Shown: piece after piece, positions 47,001 to 60,111 of the stretch | Position numbering within the stretch: position 1 is the stretch's first letter | Layout: the number at the start of each line of letters is the position of its first letter | Source: Cherax quadricarinatus | Taxonomy: Eukaryota > Arthropoda > Malacostraca > Decapoda > Parastacidae | Length of the DNA: 64,000 nt | Direction of reading: 5' to 3' | Assembly: GCF_038502225.1 (NCBI RefSeq) | Contig: NW_027196447.1 | Location: 1-64,000 of the forward strand | The notes under the pieces: model-generated | What the model saw: the letters and a program-made list of their open reading frames with translations, nothing else | Database searches by the model: none | What the model was told of the DNA's origin: nothing | Position numbers and translations under genes: made by a program

Positions 47001-49580
47001 ACATCACTACATACACCATGCTACCAACATACACATCACTACATACACCATGCTACCAACATACACATCACTACATACACCATGCTACCAACATACACAT
47101 CACTACATACACCATGCTACCAACATACACATCACTACATACACCATGCTACCACCATACACAGCACTACATACACCATGCTACCAACATACACATCACT
47201 ACATACACCATGCTACCAACATACACATCACTACATACACCATGCTACCAACATACACATCACTACATACACCATGCTACCAACATACACATCACTACAT
47301 ACACCATGCTACCAACATACACATCACTACATACACCATGCTACCAACATACACATCACTACATACACCATGCTACCAACATACACATCACTACATACAC
47401 CATGCTACCAACATACACATCACTACATACACCATGCTACCAACATACACATCACTACATACACCATGCTACCAACATACACATCACTACATACACCATG
47501 CTACCAACATACACATCACTACATACACCATGCTACCAACATACACATCACTACATACACCATGCTACCAACATACACATCACTACATACACCATGCTAC
47601 CAACATACACATCACTACATACACCATGCTACCAACATACACATCACTACATACACCATGCTACCAACATACACATCACTACATACACCATGCTACCAAC
47701 ATACACATCACTACATACACCATGCTACCAACATACACATCACTACATACACCATGCTACCAACATACACATCACTACATACACCATGCTACCAACATAC
47801 ACATCACTACATACACCACATCACTACATACACCATGCTACCAACATACACATCACTACATACACCATGCTACCAACATACACATCACTACATACACCAT
47901 GCTACCAACCTACACATCACTACATACACCATGCTACCAACATACACATCACTACATACACCATGCTACCAACATACACATCACTACATACACCATGCTA
48001 CCAACATACACATCACTACATACACCATGCTACCAACATACACATCACTACATACACCATGCTACCAACATACACATCACTACATACACCATGCTACCAA
48101 CATACACATCACTACATACACCATGCTACCAACATACACATCACTACATACACCATGCTACCAACATACACATCACTACATACACCATGCTACCAACATA
48201 CACATCACTACATACACCATGCTACCAACATACACATCACTACATACACCATGCTACCAACATACACATCACTACATACACCATGCTACCAACATACACA
48301 TCACTACATACACCATGCTACCAACATACACATCACTACATACACCATGCTACCAACATACACATCACTACATACACCATGCTACCAACATACACATCAC
48401 TACATACACCATGCTACCAACATACACATCACTACATACACCATGCTACCAACATACACATCACTACATACACCATGCTACCAACATACACATCACTACA
48501 TACACCATGCTACCAACATACACATCACTACATACACCATGCTACCAACATACACATCACTACATACACCATGCTACCAACATACACATCACTACATACA
48601 CCATGCTACCAACATACACATCACTACATACACCATGCTACCAACATACACATCACTACATACACCATGCTACCAACATACACATCACTACATACACCAT
48701 GCTACCAACATACACATCACTACATACACCATGCTACCAACATACACATCACTACATACACCATGCTACCAACATACACATCACTACATACACCATGCTA
48801 CCAACATACACATCACTACATACACCATGCTACCAACATACACATCACTACATACACCATGCTACCAACATACACATCACTACATACACCATGCTACCAA
48901 CATACACATCACTACATACACCATGCTACCAACATACACATCACTACATACACCATGCTACCAACATACACATCACTACATACACCATGCTACCAACATA
49001 CACATCACTACATACACCATGCTACCAACATACACATCACTACATACACCATGCTACCAACATACACATCACTACATACACCATGCTACCAACATACACA
49101 TCACTACATACACCATGCTACCAACATACACATCACTACATACACCATGCTACCAACATACACATCACTACATACACCATGCTACCAACATACACATCAC
49201 TACATACACCATGCTACCAACATACACATCACTACATACACCATGCTACCAACATACACATCACTACATACACCATGCTACCAACATACACATCACTACA
49301 TACACCATGCTACCAACATACACATCACTACATACACCATGCTACCAACATACACATCACTACATACACCATGCTACCAACATACACATCACTACATACA
49401 CCATGCTACCAACATACACATCACTACATACACCATGCTACCAACATACACATCACTACATACACCATGCTACCAACATACACATCACTACATACACCAT
49501 GCTACCAACATACACATCACTACATACACCATGCTACCAACATACACATCACTACATACACCATGCTACCAACATACACA
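41053..49580 (+). repeat. 32-bp satellite, ~266 near-identical units (8.5 kb)
   Basis: The unit contains CACTACATACACCATGCTAC and CAACATACACAT. Nearly all units are identical. Exceptions are ACGTCAC units at the left edge (four of the first five), a short unit near 43281, an ACAACA insertion near 44563, three ~18-bp short units near 44630, a TAACTAC unit near 45524, a disturbed pair near 46357, CCACCATACACAGC near 47153, a truncated unit near 47817 and CCTACAC near 47910. The unit has no stop codon in any plus frame and 32 is not divisible by 3, so all three frames stay open for thousands of codons and all encode the same cyclic 32-residue repeat. No translation is proposed. Confidence 0.97.
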
Positions 49581-49589
49581 TATACATAC

Positions 49590-50026
49590 ATGTGTACACG
49601 TATACATAAGTATATCTGCACTCTCCCACACCATTGTGTAAATTAATGAATACTATATAGTGTAAGAAATTTAAGAAAATTCTTGATCATATAATTTAAA
49701 TTTTTTTAAGAAAATGAAATGGAGTTACTATATTTTGATGAAATATTTTGTAAAAAATGTAAATATGTGAAGAAGTGACTAACTTGAGAGACTTGTGGTT
49801 AAAACAAAGAAGATATTCTTATAAATCATCTTAATAAATATTTAGTTTAATTAGAATTAATTATTAAATATTCTCTCAGTTTTCACATATACTCTTCTCT
49901 CACCTCTTCAATAATGACATAAAAACATTCACCACAACAGATGGAAAAAAAAAACCTCAGTGATGAAAATAAAAACTGTCAACTTGGCTGATTTGATCTC
50001 TTGACAATAAGAACGTTGGTGGTGGA
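49590..50026. other. AT-rich spacer, nothing recognised
   Basis: No gene, RNA or tandem repeat recognised between the 32-bp and 22-bp arrays. Confidence 0.5.
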
Positions 50027-50224
50027 TGCCACAACCTGGCCAGTATGGCGCCACAACCTGGCCAGTATGACGCCACATCCTGGCCAGTATGGCGCCACAA
50101 CCTGGCCAGTATGGCGCCACAACCTGGCCAGTATGGCGCCACAACCTGGCCAGTATGGCGCCACAACCTGGCCAGTATGGCGCCACAACCTGGCCAGTAT
50201 GGCGCCACAACCTGGCCAGTACGA
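50027..50224 (+). repeat. 22-bp tandem repeat, ~9 units
   Basis: The unit contains ACAACCTGGCCAGTATGGCG. It holds two perfect palindromes, CTGGCCAG and GGCGCC. Confidence 0.95.
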
Positions 50225-50285
50225 CTGAGTGTTAATGTCTCCCATACTGTTGTTATGTACTGTGATGTATCAATGTTAACATACT

Positions 50286-50590
50286 GCACACTGAATGTTG
50301 TGTTGCACTATGTTGCAGAGATATATAGAACACTGAATGTTGTGATGCACTATGTTGCAGAGATATATAGCACACTGAATGCTGTGTTGCACTATGTTGC
50401 AGAGATATATAAAACACTGAATGTTGCGGTGCACTATGTTGCAGAGATATATAGCACACTGAATGTTGTGGTGCACTATATTGCAGATATATATATAGCA
50501 CACTGAATGTTGTGGTGCACTATATTGCAGATATATATATAGCACACTGAATGTTGTGGTGCACTATGTTGCAGAGATATATGGCACAAA
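50286..50590 (+). repeat. ~42-bp tandem repeat, ~7 units
   Basis: The unit contains ACACTGAATGTTGTGGTGCA and CTATGTTGCAGAGATATATA. Two units differ by CTATATTGCAGATATATATA, a few bases of local slippage. Confidence 0.95.
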
Positions 50591-50884
50591 GTCAGTAAGT
50601 AATGAAAAAGACACAATTGTAGAAAAGAACTATTGAATGAAGAAGTTTGTTTCACAGGTGAAAGTTCCTCTCTGCTGTTATATGCTTTTTTCACCACCAT
50701 CGTTGTGTTGTGATGTGTATAAAGTCTGTCTGATACACCAGAGTTAATAACACTGTATGTAACCTGTCTGGTAAATATCTGATAGAAGACTTATTGGTAA
50801 GATTAATTTCTTAGGATTCTGTTGGTAGGATTCAAGTGTATAAGACTGGACGATACTGGAAGAATACTACCGGAAGGATTGTTA

Positions 50885-51243
50885 CCAGAAGACTATTGGT
50901 AGAAGATCTCTGGTAGGTTTCTGCTGGAAATAGAGTGTTGGTCGAAGACTTCTGGTAGGTTTCTGTTGGAATTAGAGCGCTGGTAGAAGACCTCTGGTAG
51001 GTTTCTGCTGGAAAAAAGGTGCTGGTTGAAGACCTCTGGTAGGCTTCTGTTGGAAACAGAGCGCTGGTAGAAGACCTCTGGTAGGTTTCTGTTGGAAAAA
51101 GAGTGCTGGTTGAAGACCTCTAAAATGTTTCTCTTGGAAATAGAGTGCTGGTAGAAGACCTTTGGTAGGTTTTTGCTGGAAATAGAGCGCTGGTAAAAGA
51201 CCTCAGGTAGGTTTCTGCTGGAAATAGAGTGCTGGCAAGACTC
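50885..51243 (+). repeat. ~42-bp tandem repeat, ~8 units
   Basis: The unit contains GAAGACCTCTGGTAGGTTTC and TGGAAATAGAGTGCTGGT. Units drift at both edges. 50591-50884 to its left has no recognisable gene. Confidence 0.9.
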
Positions 51244-51319
51244 TGTTGGTAAAGACTTAGGCAGCGATCTGCTTGATACTTATAAGATGAAACAAGTCTA
51301 CTGGTATTATAGAAATATA

Positions 51320-51500
51320 TAAAACAATATAGTAACACACAAAACAAAAAAGTAACCCATAAAACATTGTAACAGTAAAGCAGTATAGTGACACATAAAA
51401 CATTATAGTAACAGTTAAAACAGTAAATTGAGGCATAAAACAGTAGAGTGACACATAAAAAAGTACAAAAGCATATAAAACAGCATTTAACATAAAACAA
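51320..51500 (-). repeat. Degenerate ACATAAAACAGTA-type repeats
   Basis: Words such as GACACATAAAACAGTA and CATAAAACATTATAGTAACA are the reverse complement of the TTTTATG repeats at 14975-15500 and 17166-17960. Their position beside the inverted 26-bp array mirrors the order seen at 10610-15500. Confidence 0.75.
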
Positions 51501-51529
51501 CAGAGAAGTTAAAAAAATATAAATGTTGC

Positions 51530-52745
51530 AACACAGAAGACCAGTACAGTACAATAACACAGAAGACCAGTACAGTACAATAACACAGAAGACCAGTACA
51601 GTACAATAACACAGAAGACCAGTACAGTACAATAACACAGAAGACCAGTACAGTACAATAACACAGAAGACCAGTACAGTACAATAACACAGAAGACCAG
51701 TACAGTACAATAACACAGAAGACCAGTACAGTACAATAACACAGAAGACCAGTACAGTACAATAACACAGAAGACCAGTACAGTACAATAACACAGAAGA
51801 CCAGTACAGTACAATAACACAGAAGACCAGTACAGTACAATAACACAGAAGACCAATACAGTACAATAACACAGAAGACCAGTACAGTACAATAACACAG
51901 AAGACCAGTACAGTACAATAACACAGAAGACCAGTACAGTACAATAACACAGAAGACCAGTACAGTACAATAACACACAAGACCAGTACAGTACAATAAC
52001 ACAGAAGACCAGTACAGTACAATAACACACAAGACCAGAACAGTACAATAACACACAAGACCAGAACATTACAATAACACACAAGACCAGAACATTACAA
52101 TAACACACAAGACCAGAACATTACAATAACACACAAGACCAGAACATTACAATAACACACAAGACCAGTACAGTACAATAACACAGAAGTCTAGTACAAT
52201 ACAATAACATAGAAGACCAGTAGATTACAACAACACAGAAGACCAGAAGAGTACAGTAACACAGAAGACCAGTACAGTACAATAACAAGGACGACCAGTA
52301 CAATACAATAACATATAAGACCAGAACAGTACAATAACAAAGAAGACCAGTGTAATACAATAACACAGAAGACCAGAACAGTGCAGTAGCACACAAGACC
52401 AGTGCAGTGCATAAACTCAAAACACCAATGCATTGCAATAACACACAAAAGAAGTACAGAACAATAACACGGAAGACCAGTACAGTAGAATAACACACAA
52501 TACCAGTACAGTGCAATAACACACAAGAACAGAACAGTACAAAAACACAGCATACCAGTACAGAACAATATAACAGAAAACCAGTGTAGTACAATAACAG
52601 AGACGACCAGTACAATATAATAACGGAGAGGAAGAGTACATTACAAAAACACAGAAGATCAGTACAGTATAATGATACAGAAGAGTAGTAAGGTACAATA
52701 ACACAGAAATCCAGGACAATTTAATACAGTGCAATAACACACAAG
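51530..52745 (-). repeat. 26-bp satellite, inverted copy
   Basis: The unit contains ACACAGAAGACCAGTACAGT plus ACAATA, the reverse complement of the 10610-14945 unit. It is near-perfect to about 52020, then increasingly degenerate to 52745. Confidence 0.95.
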
Positions 52746-52751
52746 ACAAGT

Positions 52752-54945
52752 ACTGACTGACCAGTGTGCAGGAGAGTCGTACTGACCAGTGTGCAGGAGA
52801 GTCGTACTGACCAGTGTGCAGGAGAGTCGTACTGACCAGTGTGCAGGAGAGTCGTACTGACCAGTGTGCAGGAGAGTCGTACTGACCAGTGTGCAGGAGA
52901 GTCGTACTGACCAGTGTGCAGGAGAGTCGTACTGACCAGTGTGCAGGAGAGTCGTACTGACCAGTGTGCAGGAGAGTCGTACTGACCAGTGTGCAGGAGA
53001 GTCGTACTGACCAGTGTGCAGGAGAGTCGTACTGACCAGTGTGCAGGAGAGTCGTACTGACCAATGTGCAGGAGAGTCGTACTGACCAGTGTGCAGGAGA
53101 GTCGTACTGACCAGTGTGCAGGAGAGTCGTACTGACAAGTGTGCAGGAGAGTCGTACTGACCAGTGTGCAGGAGAGTCGTACTGACCAGTGTGCAGGAGA
53201 GTCGTACTGACCAATGTACAGGAGAGTCGTACTGACCAGTGTGCAGGAGAGTCGTACTGACCAGTGTGCAGGAGAGTCGTACTGACCAGTGTGCAGGAGA
53301 GTCGTACTGACCAGTATGCAGGAGAGTCGTACTGACCAGTGTGCAGGAGAGTCGTACTGACCAGTGTGCAGGAGAGTCGTACTGACCAGTGTGCAGGAGA
53401 GTCGTTCTGACCAGTGTGCAGGAGAGTCGTACTGACCAGTGTGCAGGAGAGTCGTACTGACCAATGTGCAGGAGAGTCGTACTGACCAGTGTGCAGGAGA
53501 GTCGTACTGACCAGTGTGCAGGAGAGTCGTACTGACCAGTGTGCAGGAGAGTCGTACTGACCAGTATGCAGGAGAGTCGTACTGACCAGTGTGCAGGAGA
53601 GTCGTACTGACCAGTGTGCAGGAGAGTCGTACTGACCAGTGTGCAGGAGAGTCGTACTGACCAGTGTGCAGGAGAGTCGTACTGACCAGTGTGCAGGAGA
53701 GTCGTACTGACCAGTGTGCAGGAGAGTCGTACTGACCAGTGTGCAGGAGAGTCGTACTGACCAGTGTGCAGGAGAGTCGTACTGACCAGTGTGCAATAGA
53801 GTCGTACTGACCAGTGTGCAGGAGAGTCGTACTGACCAGTGTGCAGGAGAGTCGTACTGACCAGTGTGCAGGAGAGTCGTACTGACCAGTGTGCAGGAGA
53901 GTCGTACTGACCAGTGTGCAGGAGAGTCGTACTGACCAGTGTGCAGGAGAGTCGTACTGACCAGTGTGCAGGAGAGTCGTACTGACCAGTGTGCAGGAGA
54001 GTCGTACTGACCAGTGTGCAGGAGAGTCGTACTGACCAGTGTGCAGGAGAGTCGTACTGACCAGTGTGCAGGAGAGTCGTACTGACCAGTGTGCAATAGA
54101 GTCGTACTGACCAGTGTGCAGGAGAGTCGTACTGACCAGTGTGCAGGAGAGTCGTACTGACCAGTGTGCAGGAGAGTCGTACTGACCAGTGTGCAGGAGA
54201 GTCGTACTGACCAGTGTGCAGGAGAGTCGTACTGACCAGTGTGCAGGAGAGTCGTACTGACCAGTGTGCAGGAGAGTCGTACTGACCAGTGTGCAGGAGG
54301 GTCGTACTGACCAGTGTGCAGGAGAGTCGTACTGATCAGTGTGCATTAGAGTCGTACTGATCAGTGTGCAGGAGAGTCTTACTGACCAGTGTGCAGGAGA
54401 GTCGTACTGACCAGTGTGCAGGAGAGTCGTACTGACCAGTGTGCAGGAGAGTCCTACTGATCAGTGTGCAGGAGAGTCCTACTGACCAGTGTGCAGGAGA
54501 GTCCTACTGACCAGTGTGCAGGAGAGTCCTACTGACCAGTGTGCAGGAGAGTCCTACTGACCAGTGTGCAGGAGAGTCGTACTGACCAGTGTGCAGGAGA
54601 GTCCTACTGACCAGTGTGCAGGAGAGTCCTACTGACCAGTGTGCAGGAGAGTCGTACTGACCAGTGTGCAGGAGAGTCGTACTGACCAGTGTGCAGGAGA
54701 GTCCTACTGATCAGTGTGCAGGAGAGTCCTACTGATCAGTGTGCAGGAGAGTCCTACTGACCAGTGTGCAGGAGAGTCCTACTGACCAGTGTGCAGGAGA
54801 GTCCTACTGACCAGTGTGCAGGAGAGTCCTACTGACCAGTGTGCAGGAGAGTCCTACTGACCAGTGTGCAGGAGAGTCCTACTGACCAGTGTGCAGGAGA
54901 GTCGTACTGACCAGTGTGCAGGAGAGTCGTACTGACCAGTGTTCA
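52752..54945 (+). repeat. 25-bp tandem repeat, ~87 units
   Basis: The unit contains ACTGACCAGTGTGCAGGAGA plus GTCGT. From about 54440 rightward many units read GTCCT in place of GTCGT, and a few read TGATCAG. Long minus-strand frames are by-products. Confidence 0.97.
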
Positions 54946-55299
54946 GAAGCACACTAGTCACTTTCTTATAAACCTGAAGAAGTTAGAGAAGTGAAAATGT
55001 TAGAAACGAGAAAAACTTCCCAGTTTTTTTAACAAAGTTTGCTAGTTAAACTTTATCTTTCATAAGATAATCCATAAGATGTCTTCTTTACTTTACCCAA
55101 AAGTGTCTCAAACTAGCCACTTTTCACATCTTTCAAAATGAATGTCTTCAAAATGCCAAAACTCAATATTCTCTCTTAGAATATTGAAAAATATATAAAG
55201 TTCCTGAATTCTCGAACATTGAGCAAGTCTGAATTTTTCTGCCTCCAACTTTTCGATTTTATATTGAGAAAACAAACATAATTTTAATAACCATGAGGG

Positions 55300-55301
<2 letters not shown>
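54946..55301. other. AT-rich spacer, nothing recognised
   Basis: No repeat or gene recognised; the minus-strand frame 55108-55419 shows no known domain and continues into the (TG)n tract. Confidence 0.5.
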
Positions 55302-55335
<34 letters not shown>

Positions 55336-55361
55336 TGTCTGTGTCTGTGTGGCAAAGGCGG

Positions 55362-55406
<45 letters not shown>
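55302..55406. repeat. (TG)n microsatellite
   Basis: TG dinucleotides in two runs split by a short GGCAAAGGCGGACATG segment. It occupies the same position relative to the left module as 4840-4963. Confidence 0.95.
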
Positions 55407-55408
<2 letters not shown>

Positions 55409-55409
55409 T

Positions 55410-55930
55410 GTGAATGCATTCATATTAGTGTAAGAGGTGATGAGTGTTTTTATTCATGTGTGTGTGTGCAGTTGCGTTGTTTTGTGTGTGTATGAATGAT
55501 GGTGACCACGCAGCTGCCGTTGAAGAAATGTGCAAATGAGAGTGAAAATAAGTGTGTGTAAGTTTATTTAGGTACAGATATACATAAATAGTTACACAAA
55601 TGATCATGCACAGTAACATATGTGTAAATTACCCAGGATAACCTAACAAGTCAGACAAAATGATATATTTCCATTGTTCGCGGCGCTTGTAACTCACTGC
55701 GCGTCTTGCGAATATACAGGATAAATAAACAAATGAAAATAAGAAGTTCAACACTTATTACAGTTCTCGTGGAGGTGGACAAACACACTAACAAACGAGC
55801 ACTCATAAACATACACAAAAACATTCACAAACACATTTAAACTGCTAATTAAGTAAAGAATCTTATATTTAATGTAGAAAAATTGTATAATATAAATAGA
55901 ACTCCCAAAATTTCACTGAGTGGCCAGACG
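55410..55930 (+). repeat. Left module of the modular element, copy 4
   Basis: Aligns by eye with 4965-5500 from ATATTAGTGTAAGAGG to CACTGAGTGGCCAGA. Here the module leads straight into a different, G-rich minisatellite without the hairpin head. Confidence 0.85.
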
Positions 55931-58200
55931 GAAGAATGTGGAGGGGAGGTGGAGGAGTGTGGACAGGTGGTGGAGGAGTGTGGATGGGTGGTGGAGGAGT
56001 GTGGAGGGGTGGTGGAGGAGTGTGGATGGGTGGTGGAGGGGTGGTGGAGGGTGGTGGAGGAGTGTGGACAGGTGGTGGAGGAGTGTGGATGGGTGGTGGA
56101 GGAGTGTGGAGGGGTGGTGGAGGGTGGTGGAGGAGTGTGGAGGGTTGGTAGAGAAGTGTGGAGGGGTGGTGGAGGAGAGTGGTCTTGTAATGGAGGAGTG
56201 TGGAGGGAATAGTGGAGGAGTGTGGAGGGAATAGTGGAGGAGCGTGGAGGGGTGGTGGATGAGTGTGGACTTGTAATGGTTAAGTGTGGAGAGGATTGTG
56301 GAGGAATAGGGAGGGGTGGTGGTGGAGGAGTGTGGACAGGTGGTGGAGGAGTCTGGAGGGGTTGTGGATGAGAGTGATCTTGCAATGGAGGAGTGTGGAG
56401 GGGATAGTGGAGGAGAGAAGAGGTGTGCTTGAGGCGCGAGGACAGGTGGTGGAGGAGTGTGGAGGGATGGTGGAGGAGTGTGAAGGGTTGGTGGAGGAAT
56501 GTGGAGGGGAGGTGGACGAGTGTAGAGGGGTTTTGGAGAAGTGTGGAGCGGTAGTGGAGGAGTGTTAAGGTGTGGTGGAATAGTGTGGAGGGGTGGTGAA
56601 GGAGTGTGGAGGTGTGGTGAGGAGTGTGGAGGGGTGGTGAAGGAGTGTGGAGGGGTGGTGGACGAGTGTGGAGGGGTGGTGGACGAGTGAGGAGTGGTAG
56701 TGAAGGAGTGTTGAAGGGGCGGAGAAGTATTGAGGAGTGGTGGAGTGTGGAGGGGTAGTGCAGGAGTGTGGATGGGTATTGGAGGAGTGTGTAGGGGTTG
56801 TGTATGAGTGTGCTTTTGTGGTGGAGGAGTGTGGACAGGAGGTGAAGGAGTGTGGAGGGGTGGTGGAGGAGTGTGGAGGGGTTTTGGAAGAGTGTGGATT
56901 GGTAGTTGAGGAGTGTGAATGGTGGAGGAGAGTATAGTTGTGGTGGAGGAGTGTGGAAAGAAGGTGTATAAATGTGTAGGAGTGTTGGAGGAGTGTGGAG
57001 GGTAGGTGAAGGAGTGTTGAAGAATGGAGGAGAAGTGGGGAGGAATGGTGGAGGAGTGTGGAGAAGCTTTGAGGGGTGATGGAAGAATGTGGAGGGGAGG
57101 TGGAGGAGTGTGGAGTTGTGGTGAAGAAGTATGAAGGGGTGGTGGAGGAGTGTGGAGTGATGGTGGAGTGTTCAAGGGTCGTGAAGGAGTGTGGAGGAGT
57201 GTAAAGGGGTGGTGGAGGAGTGTGGAGGAGTGTGGAGCGGTGGTGGAGGACTGTGGAGGGGTGATGGGGGAGTGTGCAGGGGTGGTGAAGTGTGAAGCGG
57301 TGGTGGAGGAGTGTGGAGCGATGGAGGAAGAGTGTGGAAGGGTGGTGGAGGAGTGTGGAGGGGTGGTGGAGGAGTGAGGAGGGGTTGTTGAGAAGTGTGG
57401 ATGGGTGGTGGAGGAGTGTGGAGGAGCGGTGGAGTGTGGAAGGGTGGTGGACAATTGTGGAGGGGTATAGGAGTGTGGAGGAGTGGTGTAGGAGTTTGGA
57501 GTGGTGGTAAAGGAGTGTGGAGGAGTGGTGGAAGAGAGAGGAGGGGAGGTGGAGGAGTATGAACAGTGGTGTAGGAGTCAGGAGTTGTTGTGGAGGAGTG
57601 TGGAGAGGTGGTGGATAAGTGTGGAGGGGTGGTGAAGGAGTGTGGAGGGGTGGTGAAGGAGTGTGGAGGGGAGGTGAAGGAGTGTGGAGGGATGGAAGAG
57701 GAGTGTGGAGGGGTGGTAGAGGAGTGTGGAGAAGCATAGAGGGGCGGTGGAGGAGTGTGGAAGGGAGGTTGAGGAGTGTGGAGGGGTGGTCGAGAAGTGT
57801 GAATGGGTGGTGGAGGAGTGTTGAGCAATGGAGGAGTGTTCAAGGGTGGTGGAGGAGTGTGGTGGAGTGTTGAGGGGTGGCGAAGGACTGTGGAGGGGTG
57901 ATGGTGTAGTGTGGAGGGGTGGTGGAGAAATGTGAAGCGGTGGTGGAGAAGTGTGGAGCGATGGAGGAGGATTGTGGAAGGGTGGTGGAGGAGTCTGGAG
58001 GACTGTGGAGGGGTGGTGGAGGTGTGTGGAGGGGTTGTGGAGTGTGGAGGGGTTGCGGACGAGTGTGGAGGGGTGGTGGAGGAGTGTGGAGGAGTGGTGG
58101 AGTGTGGAGGGGTGGTGGAAAATTGTTGAGGGGTGGAGGAGGAGTGATGGAGGAGTGTTGAGTGGTGGTGGAGGAGTGTGGAGGAGTGGTGGACGAGTTA
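55931..58200 (+). repeat. ~21-bp G-rich minisatellite, 2.3 kb
   Basis: The unit is roughly GGAGGAGTGTGGAGGGGTGG with much variation. The plus strand is almost free of C. Minus-strand frames rich in Pro, His, Ser and Thr are by-products of the repeat. Confidence 0.95.
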
Positions 58201-58350
58201 GGTTAGATTAGGTTAGGTTAGGTTAGTTTAGGTTAGGTTAGGTTAGGTTAGGTTAGGTTAGGTTAGTTTAGGTTAGGTTAGGTTAGGTTAGGTTAGGTTA
58301 GGTTAGGTTAGGTTAGGTTAGTTTAGGTTAGGTTAGGCTAGGTTAGGTTA
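58198..58350 (+). repeat. Interstitial (TTAGG)n telomere-type repeat, ~30 units
   Basis: About 153 bp of TTAGG with occasional TTAGA, TTAGT and one CTAGG unit, all in a strict 5-bp register. TTAGG is the arthropod telomere motif. The sequence continues on both sides with non-telomeric DNA, so it is interstitial. Confidence 0.95.
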
Positions 58351-58542
58351 TCTACTTCACTACACATCACTACAAAGTACTTCACTACACCACTACACTG
58401 CACAAGTCAGTACTTCATAATTGTCACTACACTTCAGTCATCGCTTCCTGACAATCATTGTTCAGTCATCAGTTGAGTTTCAGTTGATGGCTCTGACGAA
58501 ATATTGTAGAATAAATATCAATTTATATACTTTTCCAAACGT
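58351..58542. other. Short spacer with CACTACA words
   Basis: Contains loosely repeated CTTCACTACAC and CATCACTACA words near 58355-58400; nothing else recognised. Confidence 0.4.
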
Positions 58543-58618
58543 ACCCCCATAGCCGAGTTGGTAAAGCATCTGACTCTGCAACAAAGAACGTGGGTTCGTA
58601 CCTCACCTCCACCTGTGT
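58543..58618 (+). ncRNA. tRNA-like sequence (pseudo-tRNA or SINE head)
   Basis: TAGCCGAGTTGG at 58550-58561 matches the pol III A box perfectly. GGTTCGTACCT at 58593-58603 is a B box with two changes. A D-arm-like AGC-AGTTGGTAA-AGC region is present. The anticodon stem and the 3' acceptor strand do not pair properly, so it is not a functional tRNA as it stands; a tRNA-derived SINE head is more likely. Confidence 0.55.
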
Positions 58619-58670
58619 GATTCTTTCACCTGAATTCATTGTGAAGAGTATTAGTCACAACTAGATCACA

Positions 58671-58916
58671 ATGGATGAACAACGACGATTGCTTCTAGAG
58701 GAAATTAGAAAATGGAAGAAGAAAATGGAAAATGAGAAAATCCTGCGGCAGGAAATTCTCCAAGAAAGGAAAGAAATCCTTGAACACAATAGAATGTTAA
58801 CAGCAATGTTTGTTGAACAAGAGAATAAAGTCATACAAGCTGATATGAAGGAGAGAGCTAAGAAAAGACGCTTGGAGAAGCAAGAAAAATGTAATAAGAA
58901 GTTACGAGGATCTTGA
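58671..58916 (+). CDS. Small coiled-coil ORF, 81 residues, function unknown
   Basis: ATG at 58671 in a favourable context (CACAATGG: A at -3, G at +4), stop at 58914-58916. The protein is highly charged and helical-looking: EEIRKWKKKMENEKILRQEI, then ERKEILEHNRML, then KERAKKRRLEKQEKCNKKL. Leucine, isoleucine and methionine spacing fits a single coiled coil of about 70 residues with a basic end. It is not built from tandem repeats, unlike nearly all other frames here, and lies ~50 bp after a tRNA-like sequence. It could be a fragment of a LINE ORF1, part of a longer spliced gene, or a chance frame. No domain was recognised. Confidence 0.3.
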   Translation: MDEQRRLLLEEIRKWKKKMENEKILRQEILQERKEILEHNRMLTAMFVEQENKVIQADMKERAKKRRLEKQEKCNKKLRGS

Positions 58917-59064
58917 ATTGAAGGTTTAAGTTGTTAGGAGTAGTTGTTAATATAAGGAATTTATGTTATTATTATTAGAAGTTTCTTATGTTGTTATGAG
59001 GAGTTTCATGTGTTGCTATGAGAAGATTCTTAATTTTTAAGGAGGAGATGAAGGAATAACAAAC

Positions 59065-60111
<1,047 letters not shown>

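Noticed and set aside
41028..49646. Three overlapping plus-strand frames of up to ~2,870 residues
   Set aside because: They are created by a stop-free 32-bp satellite; all frames give the same cyclic peptide, with no non-repeat domain and no sign of codon selection.
52417..54346. Minus-strand frames of ~550 residues over the 25-bp repeat
   Set aside because: A stop-free tandem repeat with no domain.
55913..57737. Pro/His/Ser/Thr-rich mucin-like minus-strand frames
   Set aside because: Produced by the G-rich minisatellite; open in several frames with no conserved start.
58543..58618. A functional tRNA gene
   Set aside because: The acceptor and anticodon stems do not pair and the B box has two changes; only the A box is perfect.
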